In this document: in pieces, positions 57,086 through 63,936 of the stretch | Position numbering within the stretch: position 1 is the first letter of the stretch | How the letters are laid out: each line of letters begins with the position of its first letter | Assembly: GCF_900142645.1 (NCBI RefSeq) | Contig: NZ_FRBP01000002.1 | Coordinates: forward strand, 1 to 64,000 | Direction of reading: 5' to 3' | Origin: Eubacterium callanderi | GTDB lineage: Bacteria > Bacillota > Clostridia > Eubacteriales > Eubacteriaceae | DNA length: 64,000 nucleotides | Notes under the pieces: model-generated | Databases searched by the model: none | What the model saw: only the letters and a program-made list of their open reading frames with translations | What the model was told of the DNA's origin: nothing | Translations under genes and position numbers: made by a program

Positions 57086-57688
57086 TCAGCCCAGGCCGTA
57101 CTGCGCCCTCAGCGCCTCCCGGACGGCCGCAAAGGCCTTCACCGGAGGCTGGTTTTTCTGATGCACGCCGATATGCTTTTCCATCCACAGCATGTTGTAC
57201 CACCGGTCAAATTTGCAGCCGCACTGGTGAAACACGCCAACCGAGCGGTAGCCCAGACGGGTGTGAAAAGCCACGCTGTCCATGCTCAGGTAGGGGTCCT
57301 CTCCCTCCGGCACCGCGATGCAGGCGTTAAGATTCAGGATATTCTGGGCAGCCAGGCAGGTCTCAAGGGCTTCGTAAAGCCCGCGGCCGACGCCTGTCCC
57401 CCTGGCCTCCCGGCGGACGTAGACCGTGGTTTCTACCGCCCAGTCGTAGGCGGCCCGCTCCTTAAACGCCGTGGCGCAGGCATAGCCGAGGAGCCTGCCG
57501 TCCTGCTCGGCGGCCAGGAAGGGGTACTTCCCGCTGATGGCTGCCACACGCTCCGCGAAGGCCTGCACCGATGGCGTCTCGTACTCAAAGCTAACGGCTG
57601 TCTCCTCCACATAGGGTCTGTAAATATCCAAAAGCGCCGCCGCGTCCTGCGCCGTTGCCACCCGTATGCCTATCTTCTTTTTATCCAT
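57086..57688 (-). CDS. GNAT N-acetyltransferase, phosphinothricin-acetyltransferase-like
   Basis: 200 residues from the ATG at 57688 (GGGAGG upstream); the frame extends to 57979 without support. Typical features: IRVATAQDAAALLDIYRPYVEETAVSFEYETPS, the acetyl-CoA loop RREARGTGVGRGLYEALE, and HTRLGYRSVGVFHQCGCKFDRWYNMLWMEK. This matches the PAT/YncA group, which acetylates phosphinothricin, methionine sulfoximine or related amino acids. The native substrate is not known. The tail after 180 is an extra alanine-rich segment. Confidence 0.82.
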   Translation of the reverse strand: MDKKKIGIRVATAQDAAALLDIYRPYVEETAVSFEYETPSVQAFAERVAAISGKYPFLAAEQDGRLLGYACATAFKERAAYDWAVETTVYVRREARGTGVGRGLYEALETCLAAQNILNLNACIAVPEGEDPYLSMDSVAFHTRLGYRSVGVFHQCGCKFDRWYNMLWMEKHIGVHQKNQPPVKAFAAVREALRAQYGLG

Positions 57689-57780
57689 GCTGTCCTCCCT
57701 CTGGGCCGCGCGCCCGGGCGGCCGGCCCTCGATTTCATCTTTCTCCCATTCTAACACACCCCGGCCCTGCCGTCCATCGG

Positions 57781-57817
57781 CCAATAAAAAAGGCCGGCGC
57801 GAAGTCGAGCCGGTCTT
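57781..57817 (-). terminator. terminator of trmO
   Basis: GACCGGCTCGA and GCGCCGGCC arms on the minus strand are followed by six T, 8 nt below the stop; a loose relative of the dispersed hairpin. Confidence 0.75.
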
Positions 57818-57824
57818 TTCTGCC

Positions 57825-58301
57825 TTAAAAATTAAACACGCTTTCCCAGTCAAAATCGCCGGATTCCTCCAGGCTTTTGGGCCAGTGGCTGCACCAGTCC
57901 GGCACCGCGGGGCTTTCGACCCGGTCCAGGCTTGGGGTGTAGGGCTTGATGTCCAGTACTGGGGTCTGGTCGGCGGCATCGGTGTAGGCGATCTGGATCA
58001 CGCCTGACGCGTGGTCGATACGGATAACCTGGGCAGTGCTCAGGGCGATGGGATTGGGCCGCGCGGGTGACCGGGTGGCGAAAATCCCCATGACTTCGGG
58101 CGATCCCTTATAGGGGCTGGGGGCTTCGAGAACACCGCGGGCCGCGGCGGTGTCGCAGCCGTCAAACCAAAAGAGCAGGCTGATATGGCTGAAGCCCTCC
58201 AGCCCCCGCAGGGCCGGAATGTAGGCTGGCTCAAGCCGGATAAACATCCCCTCTTCATTAATATCGACGGTTCCGATGGGCTTTACTGTAAACTGGTTCA
58301 C
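57825..58301 (-). CDS. trmO: tRNA (t6A37)-N6-methyltransferase TrmO/TsaA family
   Basis: 158 residues from a GTG start with GGAGG upstream. The TsaA beta-barrel fold shows VKPIGTVDINEEGMFIRLEPAYIPALRGLEGFSHISLLFWFDGCD. FATRSPARPNPIALSTAQVIRID is the SAM-binding RxPxRPNPIxLS motif. VLDIKPYTPSLDRV is also intact. The family methylates N6-threonylcarbamoyladenosine at tRNA position 37. Single gene. Confidence 0.88.
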   Translation of the reverse strand: MNQFTVKPIGTVDINEEGMFIRLEPAYIPALRGLEGFSHISLLFWFDGCDTAAARGVLEAPSPYKGSPEVMGIFATRSPARPNPIALSTAQVIRIDHASGVIQIAYTDAADQTPVLDIKPYTPSLDRVESPAVPDWCSHWPKSLEESGDFDWESVFNF

Positions 58302-58390
58302 TGTGTGACCTCCTTTATTTGTTGTGCCTCCAGTTTAAACCATGACATCATGTCAAGGTCAAGGCCCGGGCGGATTTTATTTTTTGTCCC

Positions 58391-58957
58391 TCAGATTTCC
58401 ACATGGAGATAGCCGCTCCCGTAATAGGGCAGCACATTCATGCCCAGCGTCTGAGCCATCTGGGCCAGGTCACCCACCGGCACGCCCGGGCAGTACAGGT
58501 CCGCCGCGTCGCCCCGTTTGTGGAAGGACCAGGGCACCCCGCCCACCTCGTCGTTACGCGCCTTGCACCGCACGCCGGAGGTGATGATAACCGGCGACCC
58601 GCAGGCGCGGCGCAGGGCTTCGATCTTATCGAGGAGCGCAGGGTTCATCTCGCAGGGCCACCCGCCGCAGTAGCCTGCGCAGTCGCACCGGTACTCGTCA
58701 CGGGCGAAATGGGCAGTGGCCATGACCGGAGCCGGCGGAGGGTCCGGCTCTGGCGGGGGCATTGGGGCTTCCTCTGGCCCGGCGGACTGGGCTTCCGGCG
58801 GTAAGGGCTCTGGCGGCTCTGACGCGGCGGTTTCTGTCTCTGGTCTTTTGGCCGCACCTCCCGCCCGATGCATCTGGCCTGCTAAAAAGCAGGCCGATGT
58901 TACCATGATGGCTGCTAAAATCAGCAGGACCACCTGTTTTTTTATTTTTACGTTCAT
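58391..58957 (-). CDS. M15-family peptidase with signal anchor
   Basis: 188 residues. An N-terminal helix (VVLLILAAIMVTSACFLAG) is followed by a 50-residue Pro/Glu-rich linker and a compact M15A zinc-peptidase domain. The zinc ligands are expected in GVPWSFHKRGDAADLYC (SxHxxGxAxD) and YLHVEI. Two cysteine pairs (YRCDCAGYCGGWPC) may form disulfides. Such domains cut D-Ala-D-Ala ends or act as phage or host endolysins. It is last of a string of phage-derived small genes, 4 nt after the DUF2922 gene. Confidence 0.8.
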   Translation of the reverse strand: MNVKIKKQVVLLILAAIMVTSACFLAGQMHRAGGAAKRPETETAASEPPEPLPPEAQSAGPEEAPMPPPEPDPPPAPVMATAHFARDEYRCDCAGYCGGWPCEMNPALLDKIEALRRACGSPVIITSGVRCKARNDEVGGVPWSFHKRGDAADLYCPGVPVGDLAQMAQTLGMNVLPYYGSGYLHVEI

Positions 58958-58961
58958 GTTT

Positions 58962-59198
58962 TTACACGGTTACCAGTTCTTCTTTCCGTACGGTTTTGTC
59001 CACAAATTCGTAGCTTCTGAGCTTCTGGTAGGAAGCGCCGCCGGGCTGAAAGATGTTCTGGGCGATGACGATGTCGGCCGCGGCGATGATCTGCTCTTTG
59101 GTCACGTCTTCCAGATAGTCGGGCAGGCTGATGGTATCGGTATCGCCGTTATCTAACAGAAATTCCAGTTCCAGGGTTTTGCTGGTACTTGTCTCCAT
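58962..59198 (-). CDS. DUF2922 protein
   Basis: 78 residues from the ATG at 59198 (AAGGAG 7 nt upstream). TLELEFLLDNGDTDTISLPDYLEDVTKEQIIAAADIVIAQNIF matches DUF2922, a small Firmicute family of unknown role normally paired with DUF1659, as it is here. Confidence 0.85.
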   Translation of the reverse strand: METSTSKTLELEFLLDNGDTDTISLPDYLEDVTKEQIIAAADIVIAQNIFQPGGASYQKLRSYEFVDKTVRKEELVTV

Positions 59199-59239
59199 AT
59201 ACTGTCTCCTTTCCATTGATTTTTATTAAAGCCGCTGTC

Positions 59240-59473
59240 TTATGCGACCTCGCGGTTGTCATAATACATGGCGTTGTTGATGCTTTCCACAATGGGGGTC
59301 ATTAAGGTCCCCAGTGCTTTGCCGGTTTTTACGATTGCCTCGGTGGTGGCCACGGACTCATCGGTGGTGACGCCGCCGATGGTCTTTAATTTTTTCTTGA
59401 TCTTGCCGCCGACTTCGCCGTAGTTCAGGTTCATCTTAAGCTCGTTTTTAATTGCAACGCGTTCATAAGCCAT
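59240..59473 (-). CDS. DUF1659-like protein
   Basis: 77 residues from the ATG at 59473 (GGAG 8 nt upstream). The sequence YERVAIKNELKMNLNYGE and the end TEAIVKTGKALGTLMTPIV follow DUF1659, the partner of DUF2922. Function unknown. Confidence 0.7.
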   Translation of the reverse strand: MAYERVAIKNELKMNLNYGEVGGKIKKKLKTIGGVTTDESVATTEAIVKTGKALGTLMTPIVESINNAMYYDNREVA

Positions 59474-59512
59474 CTGCATCTCTCCTTTCGTTTTGATGTT
59501 CTCAGTATAGCA

Positions 59513-59755
59513 TCATAAAACCGCCCGGTATATGGACAGTACAAAGTGCCCGGTTTGGCCGGTTTGGCCGGTGTTCTCCGGGCCAAAGCCGCCCAGGCAG
59601 GCGGTGAGCTGCTCCCGGGTATAGGCGCTCACGGCATCGCCGCGCTCGGCCCTGAAAATGGTCTTGACGCTGAGGCCGGTGGTTTCGGCCAGCTGGGGCT
59701 GGGTGAGGCCCTTTTCCAGACGCTGCTCCCGCACCCAGCGGCCAAAGTCTTTCAT
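59513..59755 (-). CDS. XRE-type helix-turn-helix protein
   Basis: 80 residues. FGRWVREQRLEKGLTQPQLAETTGLSVKTIFRAERGD is a five-helix Cro/CI domain; the C-terminal tail is short and variable. Its ATG overlaps the stop of the 74-residue gene (ATGA), so they are coupled. Likely a small phage-type regulator. Confidence 0.8.
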   Translation of the reverse strand: MKDFGRWVREQRLEKGLTQPQLAETTGLSVKTIFRAERGDAVSAYTREQLTACLGGFGPENTGQTGQTGHFVLSIYRAVL

Positions 59756-59976
59756 TCGTCCTCCGCCACCCACTGGAGCCGGAGCTGGAGGCCGGGGTGA
59801 TCTTCCTCTGCCCGGTCCAGCTCTTCGGCAAAAAGGCTCTCGGCCTCCTCCAGGGTGCGGGCTCTGATGGTGCAGCGCAGGGTGCCCTCGGCCATGCAGT
59901 CATAGGCGGTGTACTCGGGCGATACGTAAAAGTGCTCGCCGTAGAGATCGGCGTAGCGGTCCTTTAAAATTCCCAT
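59752..59976 (-). CDS. hypothetical 74-residue protein
   Basis: AGGAGGAG lies just before the ATG. Reads MGILKDRYADLYGEHFYVSPE, then CTIRARTLEEAESLFAEELDRAEED. It is acidic, alpha/beta, and not recognised. It overlaps both neighbours, so it is part of the coupled phage-derived unit. Confidence 0.6.
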   Translation of the reverse strand: MGILKDRYADLYGEHFYVSPEYTAYDCMAEGTLRCTIRARTLEEAESLFAEELDRAEEDHPGLQLRLQWVAEDE

Positions 59977-60623
59977 GCTTTCTCCTCCTCTGCCTTTTGA
60001 TCCCGGAGGGCCATGCCTGCCCAGAAGCGCTCGACCGGGTCGGGATACGCTGCCTCAAGCTGGCTCTCTTCCTCCTCGGTAAGCTTTGGCGGAATGTTGA
60101 AGCCGTTGGGGTTGGTGTCCGCATACCCCGGAATACTCTTTGTATTTATATATTTATTATTTATATCTGAATCAGAAGAAAACCGGCTTTGTTCCCGAGG
60201 GCGTTCCGGGTGGAATCCCGCCGGGTTTCCACTGCATTCCGCGGCGGGCTTCCAGAAGAAACCACTGCCGGAATGGGCTGCGGAACTCAGTCGAACCTGC
60301 CGCAGCCCGGTGTCGAAGGGGATCAGGGCGTACCGGGCGGGGGCGCCGCCGGAAGCCTTCTGGTATTCCAGCCGGGAATACCGGATGAGCTCCTGCCGGA
60401 GTTCCCAGAGGCGTTTCGAGGAGATTCCGTCCATGAAGGCGCGCAGCGCGCTGCTGTCCACCTCGAACCATACAGGCCAGTACCAGCTGCCGTCCTCGTC
60501 CTGGACGGCGGCGGCGTTATTTTTGATAAAAAGGTACACCCAGAGGCCCAGAACCTCTAAGGACCTGCGCGGCCGTGCCATGAGCCAGGCCATAAAGCTC
60601 AGAAACTCAGTCACAAAGTTCAT
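59964..60623 (-). CDS. phage-type protein, possible replication initiation/HTH
   Basis: 219 residues from the ATG at 60623 (GGAG 10 nt upstream). The N-terminal 110 residues (FVTEFLSFMAWLMARPRRSLEVLGLWVYLFIKNNAA, then WELRQELIRYSRLEYQ) look like a winged-helix domain of phage replisome-organiser type. The middle is low-complexity Ser/Asn/Tyr (DSDINNKYINTKSIPGYADT), followed by an acidic helix. No catalytic motif is visible. The start lies within the end of the antirepressor gene. The function is a guess from layout. Confidence 0.5.
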   Translation of the reverse strand: MNFVTEFLSFMAWLMARPRRSLEVLGLWVYLFIKNNAAAVQDEDGSWYWPVWFEVDSSALRAFMDGISSKRLWELRQELIRYSRLEYQKASGGAPARYALIPFDTGLRQVRLSSAAHSGSGFFWKPAAECSGNPAGFHPERPREQSRFSSDSDINNKYINTKSIPGYADTNPNGFNIPPKLTEEEESQLEAAYPDPVERFWAGMALRDQKAEEEKAWEF

Positions 60624-61419
60624 GGCTGCCACGCTCCAGTACAGGGTAGATGTTATTTTCGGCCAGCAGCCCGCGTATAAAGCGTTTGCCCTTCTGGGTC
60701 CACTGCAGGCTCTCCACCACCTTGACGCTGCCGTCTTTTTTGCGGATGGTGTCGGTGTTGGTGGCCGCGTAGCCTGCGTCCTGCCAGGCCTCGTACAAAT
60801 ACCAGCGCTTCCCCTTTTTGAACTGGACGCCCAGGCTGTGGAGCAGGCGGTTCATAAAATCCGCGGTCATGCCGTAATCCTTGGCGATGCCGGTGATGGG
60901 GATGAGGGCCGTGCTGTCAAGGACACGCTTCGCGTAGTCGGCCTCTGCCCGCAGCCCGGCCATGACCTTCTCGGCCTCCAGCACCGCGGCGGCCAGCAGG
61001 GCCTTATCCTGGGGCATGGAGAGCGCCTGCCTGCGGAGCTGTTCCTCCATGGCGTTAAAAGCCTGGATGTACCGGAGCTTCCAGGAAAGGGCCTGGGCGC
61101 CGGTAAAGCCCATGACCAGCAGGGCAAAGCCGTCCCGGGTGATGAGGTATTCCTTCTGTGTTCTTCCGTACTGGTCGACATAAGTGGAGCTCATAAAAAG
61201 ATCGGCGCAATTTTGTGCCGATGTCTCCCGCCTCAGCAGGGTAATACGCCTCAGCACGCTCTTGTGGGCCCGCTCAAAGTCCCGGGCCACCTGCCGGCTC
61301 CCTACCACAGGGCGGTTTTCCCACAGGGTGACCGCAATCTCTTTGTCCGTTTTTGAATTTTCTGCACAATGAACAAGGCCGCGGGATGTTTCCGGACCTT
61401 TGTTTTGGGTTTTCATCAT
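60607..61419 (-). CDS. phage antirepressor, Rha N-terminal and KilAC-like C-terminal domains
   Basis: 270 residues; GGAGG 5 nt before the ATG. The Rha domain spans about residues 28-120: VGSRQVARDFERAHKSVLRRI, STYVDQYGRTQKEYLITRDGFALLVMGFTG. The C-terminal 110 residues (GIAKDYGMTADFMNRLLHSLGVQFKKGKRWYLY, then the TXKGKRFI-like end) match the KilAC/Phage_pRha_ANT DNA-binding domain. Residues 66-74 (TSAQNCADL) are encoded by a copy of the dispersed hairpin repeat (61199-61224). It is expected to counter a phage repressor or act as a regulator. Confidence 0.85.
   Translation of the reverse strand: MMKTQNKGPETSRGLVHCAENSKTDKEIAVTLWENRPVVGSRQVARDFERAHKSVLRRITLLRRETSAQNCADLFMSSTYVDQYGRTQKEYLITRDGFALLVMGFTGAQALSWKLRYIQAFNAMEEQLRRQALSMPQDKALLAAAVLEAEKVMAGLRAEADYAKRVLDSTALIPITGIAKDYGMTADFMNRLLHSLGVQFKKGKRWYLYEAWQDAGYAATNTDTIRKKDGSVKVVESLQWTQKGKRFIRGLLAENNIYPVLERGSHELCD
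61199..61224. repeat. dispersed hairpin repeat copy 5, inside the antirepressor gene
   Basis: AGATCGGCGCA / TGTGCCGATGT differs from the terminator copies at one or two positions and is preceded by AAAA. Unlike the others, it lies in frame within a coding sequence rather than after a gene. Confidence 0.75.
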
Positions 61420-61498
61420 TGTACCTCCTCAATCATCAGAAATTTCATCTTTTTGAGATGATACCGTGAGTTTACCCTATTCCTATGTCAATCACATC

Positions 61499-62056
61499 CT
61501 AAACCCAGTGCAAACCCCCGCCCCGGCCGGCGGCCCTCTCCACCACCCGGGCAAACCACTGCTCACCGCCTCCGGCTTTATCCCTCAGACGCTCCAGGGG
61601 ATGCTGCGCTCTTCCAGCCACTTCGTTAACGTTTTCACAATCGGGCATAAAAAGCCCGCAGGACAGCACAAAAACAGCCAGGCTCAGGAGCCATCTGTAA
61701 ATGCGGTGAATGGTGTTTGGAGCGCAGGGCACATCGCTGCGGCCCTCGGCGATGGCCTGGTGCACCTCAGCGCTGTACTGGCGGCCGGGCACACCCCCCT
61801 GGGGCAGGTTGCGCTGCGGCCGGGTGTGCAGCGCGCAGGTCTCGCAGGTGCAGACCAGGCGTCGCGGCCGTATTTTCCTCCGGACGCCGTCCATGCCGAT
61901 AACCACGCGCCAGAAGTGGTCGCGCACGCTCATGGGCGCGCTGCACCGCGGACAGTCCGGCATCTCCTCGTAAACAATCTTCAGGAGCTGCCCGGCTTCA
62001 CAGTCCCTGCCGCTGGTCTCCCCCCTCACCATAATCTGCGCTTTGGATATGAGCAT
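61499..62056 (-). CDS. DUF6431-like zinc-ribbon protein
   Basis: 185 residues from the ATG at 62056 (GGGAGG 6 nt upstream); the frame extends upstream without support. CPRCSAPMSVRDHF and LVCTCETCALHTRPQRNLP are two Cys-x2-Cys knuckles with IRPRRLVC between, as in the DUF6431 and transposase-type zinc ribbons. After residue 100 a helix-turn-helix-like segment (HQAIAEGRSDVPCAPNTIHRIYRWL) and one hydrophobic stretch follow. First gene of the phage-derived block. Confidence 0.6.
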   Translation of the reverse strand: MLISKAQIMVRGETSGRDCEAGQLLKIVYEEMPDCPRCSAPMSVRDHFWRVVIGMDGVRRKIRPRRLVCTCETCALHTRPQRNLPQGGVPGRQYSAEVHQAIAEGRSDVPCAPNTIHRIYRWLLSLAVFVLSCGLFMPDCENVNEVAGRAQHPLERLRDKAGGGEQWFARVVERAAGRGGGLHWV

Positions 62057-62090
62057 ATTCTTCCTCCCAGAGTTCCCGGACGCCGCAGGC

Positions 62091-62137
62091 CAATAAAAAA
62101 ACCGGCACACAGCGCCCATTGAGCGTCTGTGTGCCGG
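62091..62137 (-). terminator. terminator-type hairpin
   Basis: AACCGGCACACAG and CTGTGTGCCGGTT arms (12-13 bp) with an 18-nt loop, followed by seven T on the minus strand. It separates the SRPBCC gene side from the DUF6431 gene. Confidence 0.75.
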
Positions 62138-62241
62138 TTGATTGACATGTGTCCCGGAAACCACTATTTATTTTGGTGCTTTTAGCACTTTAATACTGTT
62201 TTTTCATTAGGGATATTATATCACATTCGGTTTGCTTTGTC

Positions 62242-62307
62242 TCGATTTTTTTATGCGCTGAGCTTTCTGCCGGTCATTTTCTCTGTTCCGGCTGATAAAA
62301 AAATCGA
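62242..62307. repeat. 13-bp inverted repeat with inner stem
   Basis: TCGATTTTTTTAT (62242-62254) and ATAAAAAAATCGA (62295-62307) are perfectly complementary, and GCCGG/CCGGC pairs inside. No gene is here; it lies beyond the SRPBCC terminator. Confidence 0.6.
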
Positions 62308-62315
62308 ACATCTGA

Positions 62316-62360
62316 AAAAAACAGCGCGCGGATAGGTTCTTCCACACGCTGTTTTTCGCG
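62316..62360 (-). terminator. terminator of the SRPBCC gene
   Basis: AACAGCGTGTGG and CCGCGCGCTGTT arms (imperfect) are followed by seven T on the minus strand, directly after the stop. Confidence 0.75.
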
Positions 62361-62361
62361 C

Positions 62362-62763
62362 TTATTTTTCTTTCATCAGCTCTTTTTCCAGGTCGGCCGC
62401 GTACCGGGCCTGCTGCTTTTTCAGGTAGGGGCCGATAAAGGGGCGCATGAAGAACTTTTTGGGCGCGGCCTCCTCGGTAAAGGTAAGGACGGCCTGACCG
62501 TCCTCCTCGCTGAAAAGGCCCTCCCACCGGCCCTTCATATTGCCGTTTTCCATGTCGAAGGCGTAGTGTTTACAGGGCTCGAAAGCGGTGACGGTAAAGT
62601 GTGTGGGGTAGCCCTTTGTGGTGTATTCCACAAACCGCCTTTCGTCCAGAACCTCGATCCGGCTCAGGTCGCTGCGCCAGCCGCTGTCGGTGTTGTCGGT
62701 GACCACCCGCCAGAGGGCGGAGACGCTGCAGGGTAAACTAATTTTCAGCTTTGCTTTTGCCAT
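62362..62763 (-). CDS. SRPBCC (START-like) domain protein
   Basis: 133 residues. KLKISLPCSVSALWRVVTDNTDSGWRSDLSRIEVLDERRFVEYT, then YPTHFTVTAFEPCKHYAFDMENGNMKGRWEGLFSE, show the helix-grip fold of polyketide-cyclase/SRPBCC proteins. It has a hydrophobic cavity and usually binds a small lipophilic ligand. The ligand is unknown. AAGGAG precedes the ATG. It lies 21 nt below the GNAT-YoaP gene in the same direction, so it is likely co-transcribed. Confidence 0.75.
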   Translation of the reverse strand: MAKAKLKISLPCSVSALWRVVTDNTDSGWRSDLSRIEVLDERRFVEYTTKGYPTHFTVTAFEPCKHYAFDMENGNMKGRWEGLFSEEDGQAVLTFTEEAAPKKFFMRPFIGPYLKKQQARYAADLEKELMKEK

Positions 62764-62784
62764 CTCTGTCTCCTTTCCTAACGC

Positions 62785-63534
62785 CTATTTGGCCAGCAGT
62801 TTTTTCAGCTGGCCCTCGTTTAACAGGTGGACGGTCTCGAACCGTCCGTCCTTAAAAACAGCCCAGTTGTTAAACACGCAGGGCACTGCCTTGGCGGCCT
62901 CCAGGCTGTCCACGGCCACCAGCTCCAGAGGGATGCCGTTGGCCTCGCAGTAGCCCTTTGCCTGTTCAATGCAGTTTGGGATAAAGGGGCACTGCATACC
63001 GTAGTAAATGGTCAGCTCCTTGCCCGGAATGGCCTGTTTTTTGACATTCTGGGCAAAGCGGGGCAGGCTCCCATCAAAGGACAGGGCCAGAAGCTCGTAG
63101 CCGTCGTCTGTGGTGTCAACGGTCTCGAAACCATATTTCATAAAAAACTTCTTATCTGCCATAAAAGGCTTTTTCTTTCTGGCGCTCAGCACGCACACAC
63201 CGGATTTCCCGCGCGCTTTTGCGTCCTCGATGCAGTAGTCCAGCAGCGCGGCCCCGTGGCCCTTTCCTTTAAAAGACCCGGCCACCCACAGGCAGTAAAT
63301 ATACAGGTAGTTGTCCCCCAGCACCGGCGTCCAGGCAGTCTCGAGGGGCGCGTACTCGATAAAGACCTTCCCCCGGTCATCCAGCTTCCTGAAAACATGG
63401 CCCTCGTCCAGCCGCTCCCGCAGCCATTTCTTTTTTGCCGCCACACCGCACTGGTGCTTTTTGTCGGCTATGGCACAGCACACATGCTGGCTGTCCAGGT
63501 TTTCCGCTGTCAGATTAAGATACGCTTCACTCAT
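62785..63534 (-). CDS. GNAT acetyltransferase with YoaP domain
   Basis: 249 residues. Residues 1-150 are a GNAT domain: CLWVAGSFKGKGHGAALLDYCIEDAKARGKSGVCVLSARKKKPFMADKKFFMKYGFE, with the acetyl-CoA loop KGKGHGAAL. Residues 150-249 are a YoaP-like C-terminal domain (thioredoxin-like outline) with the YYGMQCPFIPNCIEQAKGYCEANGI cysteine pair. YoaP-type proteins have no settled substrate. GGGAGG precedes the ATG. Confidence 0.8.
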   Translation of the reverse strand: MSEAYLNLTAENLDSQHVCCAIADKKHQCGVAAKKKWLRERLDEGHVFRKLDDRGKVFIEYAPLETAWTPVLGDNYLYIYCLWVAGSFKGKGHGAALLDYCIEDAKARGKSGVCVLSARKKKPFMADKKFFMKYGFETVDTTDDGYELLALSFDGSLPRFAQNVKKQAIPGKELTIYYGMQCPFIPNCIEQAKGYCEANGIPLELVAVDSLEAAKAVPCVFNNWAVFKDGRFETVHLLNEGQLKKLLAK

Positions 63535-63586
63535 TGATTTCCTCCCTCTTTTGCCTTTTGGCTCTTTGTACCATTATACCAAAAAA

Positions 63587-63609
63587 ACCTGACAATGTCT
63601 GTCAGGTTT
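63587..63609. terminator. bidirectional hairpin, copy A
   Basis: AACCTGACA / TGTCAGGTT arms with a 5-nt loop, flanked by A-run and T-run. A nearly identical hairpin occurs at 63877-63899. Confidence 0.65.
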
Positions 63610-63665
63610 TTCAGGGTGTCGAAAAGTCAAAATGTGGTTGTAAAGTTAAAGCAAGAGGCAATTTC

Positions 63666-63816
63666 AATGGAGAATTGAGAATGCAGAATGGAGAATTAGA
63701 GGAACAAAATGCTGTGCATTTTGATTGGATTTGCGGCCAAAGGCCGCTGTTTCAATCGCTTTTTCGTCAGAAAAAGGGGTCAATCATTCTCCATTCTCAA
63801 TTCTTCATTCTCCATT
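63666..63816. repeat. MITE-like inverted-repeat element
   Basis: Left arm holds AATGGAGAAT at 63666 and again at 63687; right arm holds ATTCTCCATT at 63786 and 63807. Both pairs are 21 nt apart, giving a symmetrical, about 31-nt terminal inverted repeat around a 90-nt core with a GCGGCC/GGCCGC hairpin. There is no gene inside. The form is that of a non-autonomous transposable element. Confidence 0.65.
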
Positions 63817-63876
63817 AAACAATCCTCCCTTTAACGCTTCACCTCTTCATAATAACATTTGTCTACACTCTGAAAA

Positions 63877-63899
63877 ACCTAACAATGTCTGTCAGGTTT
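63877..63899 (-). terminator. terminator hairpin, copy B
   Basis: AACCTGACA / TGTTAGGTT on the minus strand followed by T-run; 37 nt below the stop of the partial gene at the window end. Confidence 0.65.
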
Positions 63900-63936
63900 T
63901 TAAAGATCGTTACTGGACGGCTCAGGCGTGGAGCGA

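Noticed and set aside
60013-61356. 447-codon plus-strand frame opposite the phage-derived genes
   Set aside because: Antisense shadow without a domain; the minus-strand genes have ribosome sites and family matches.
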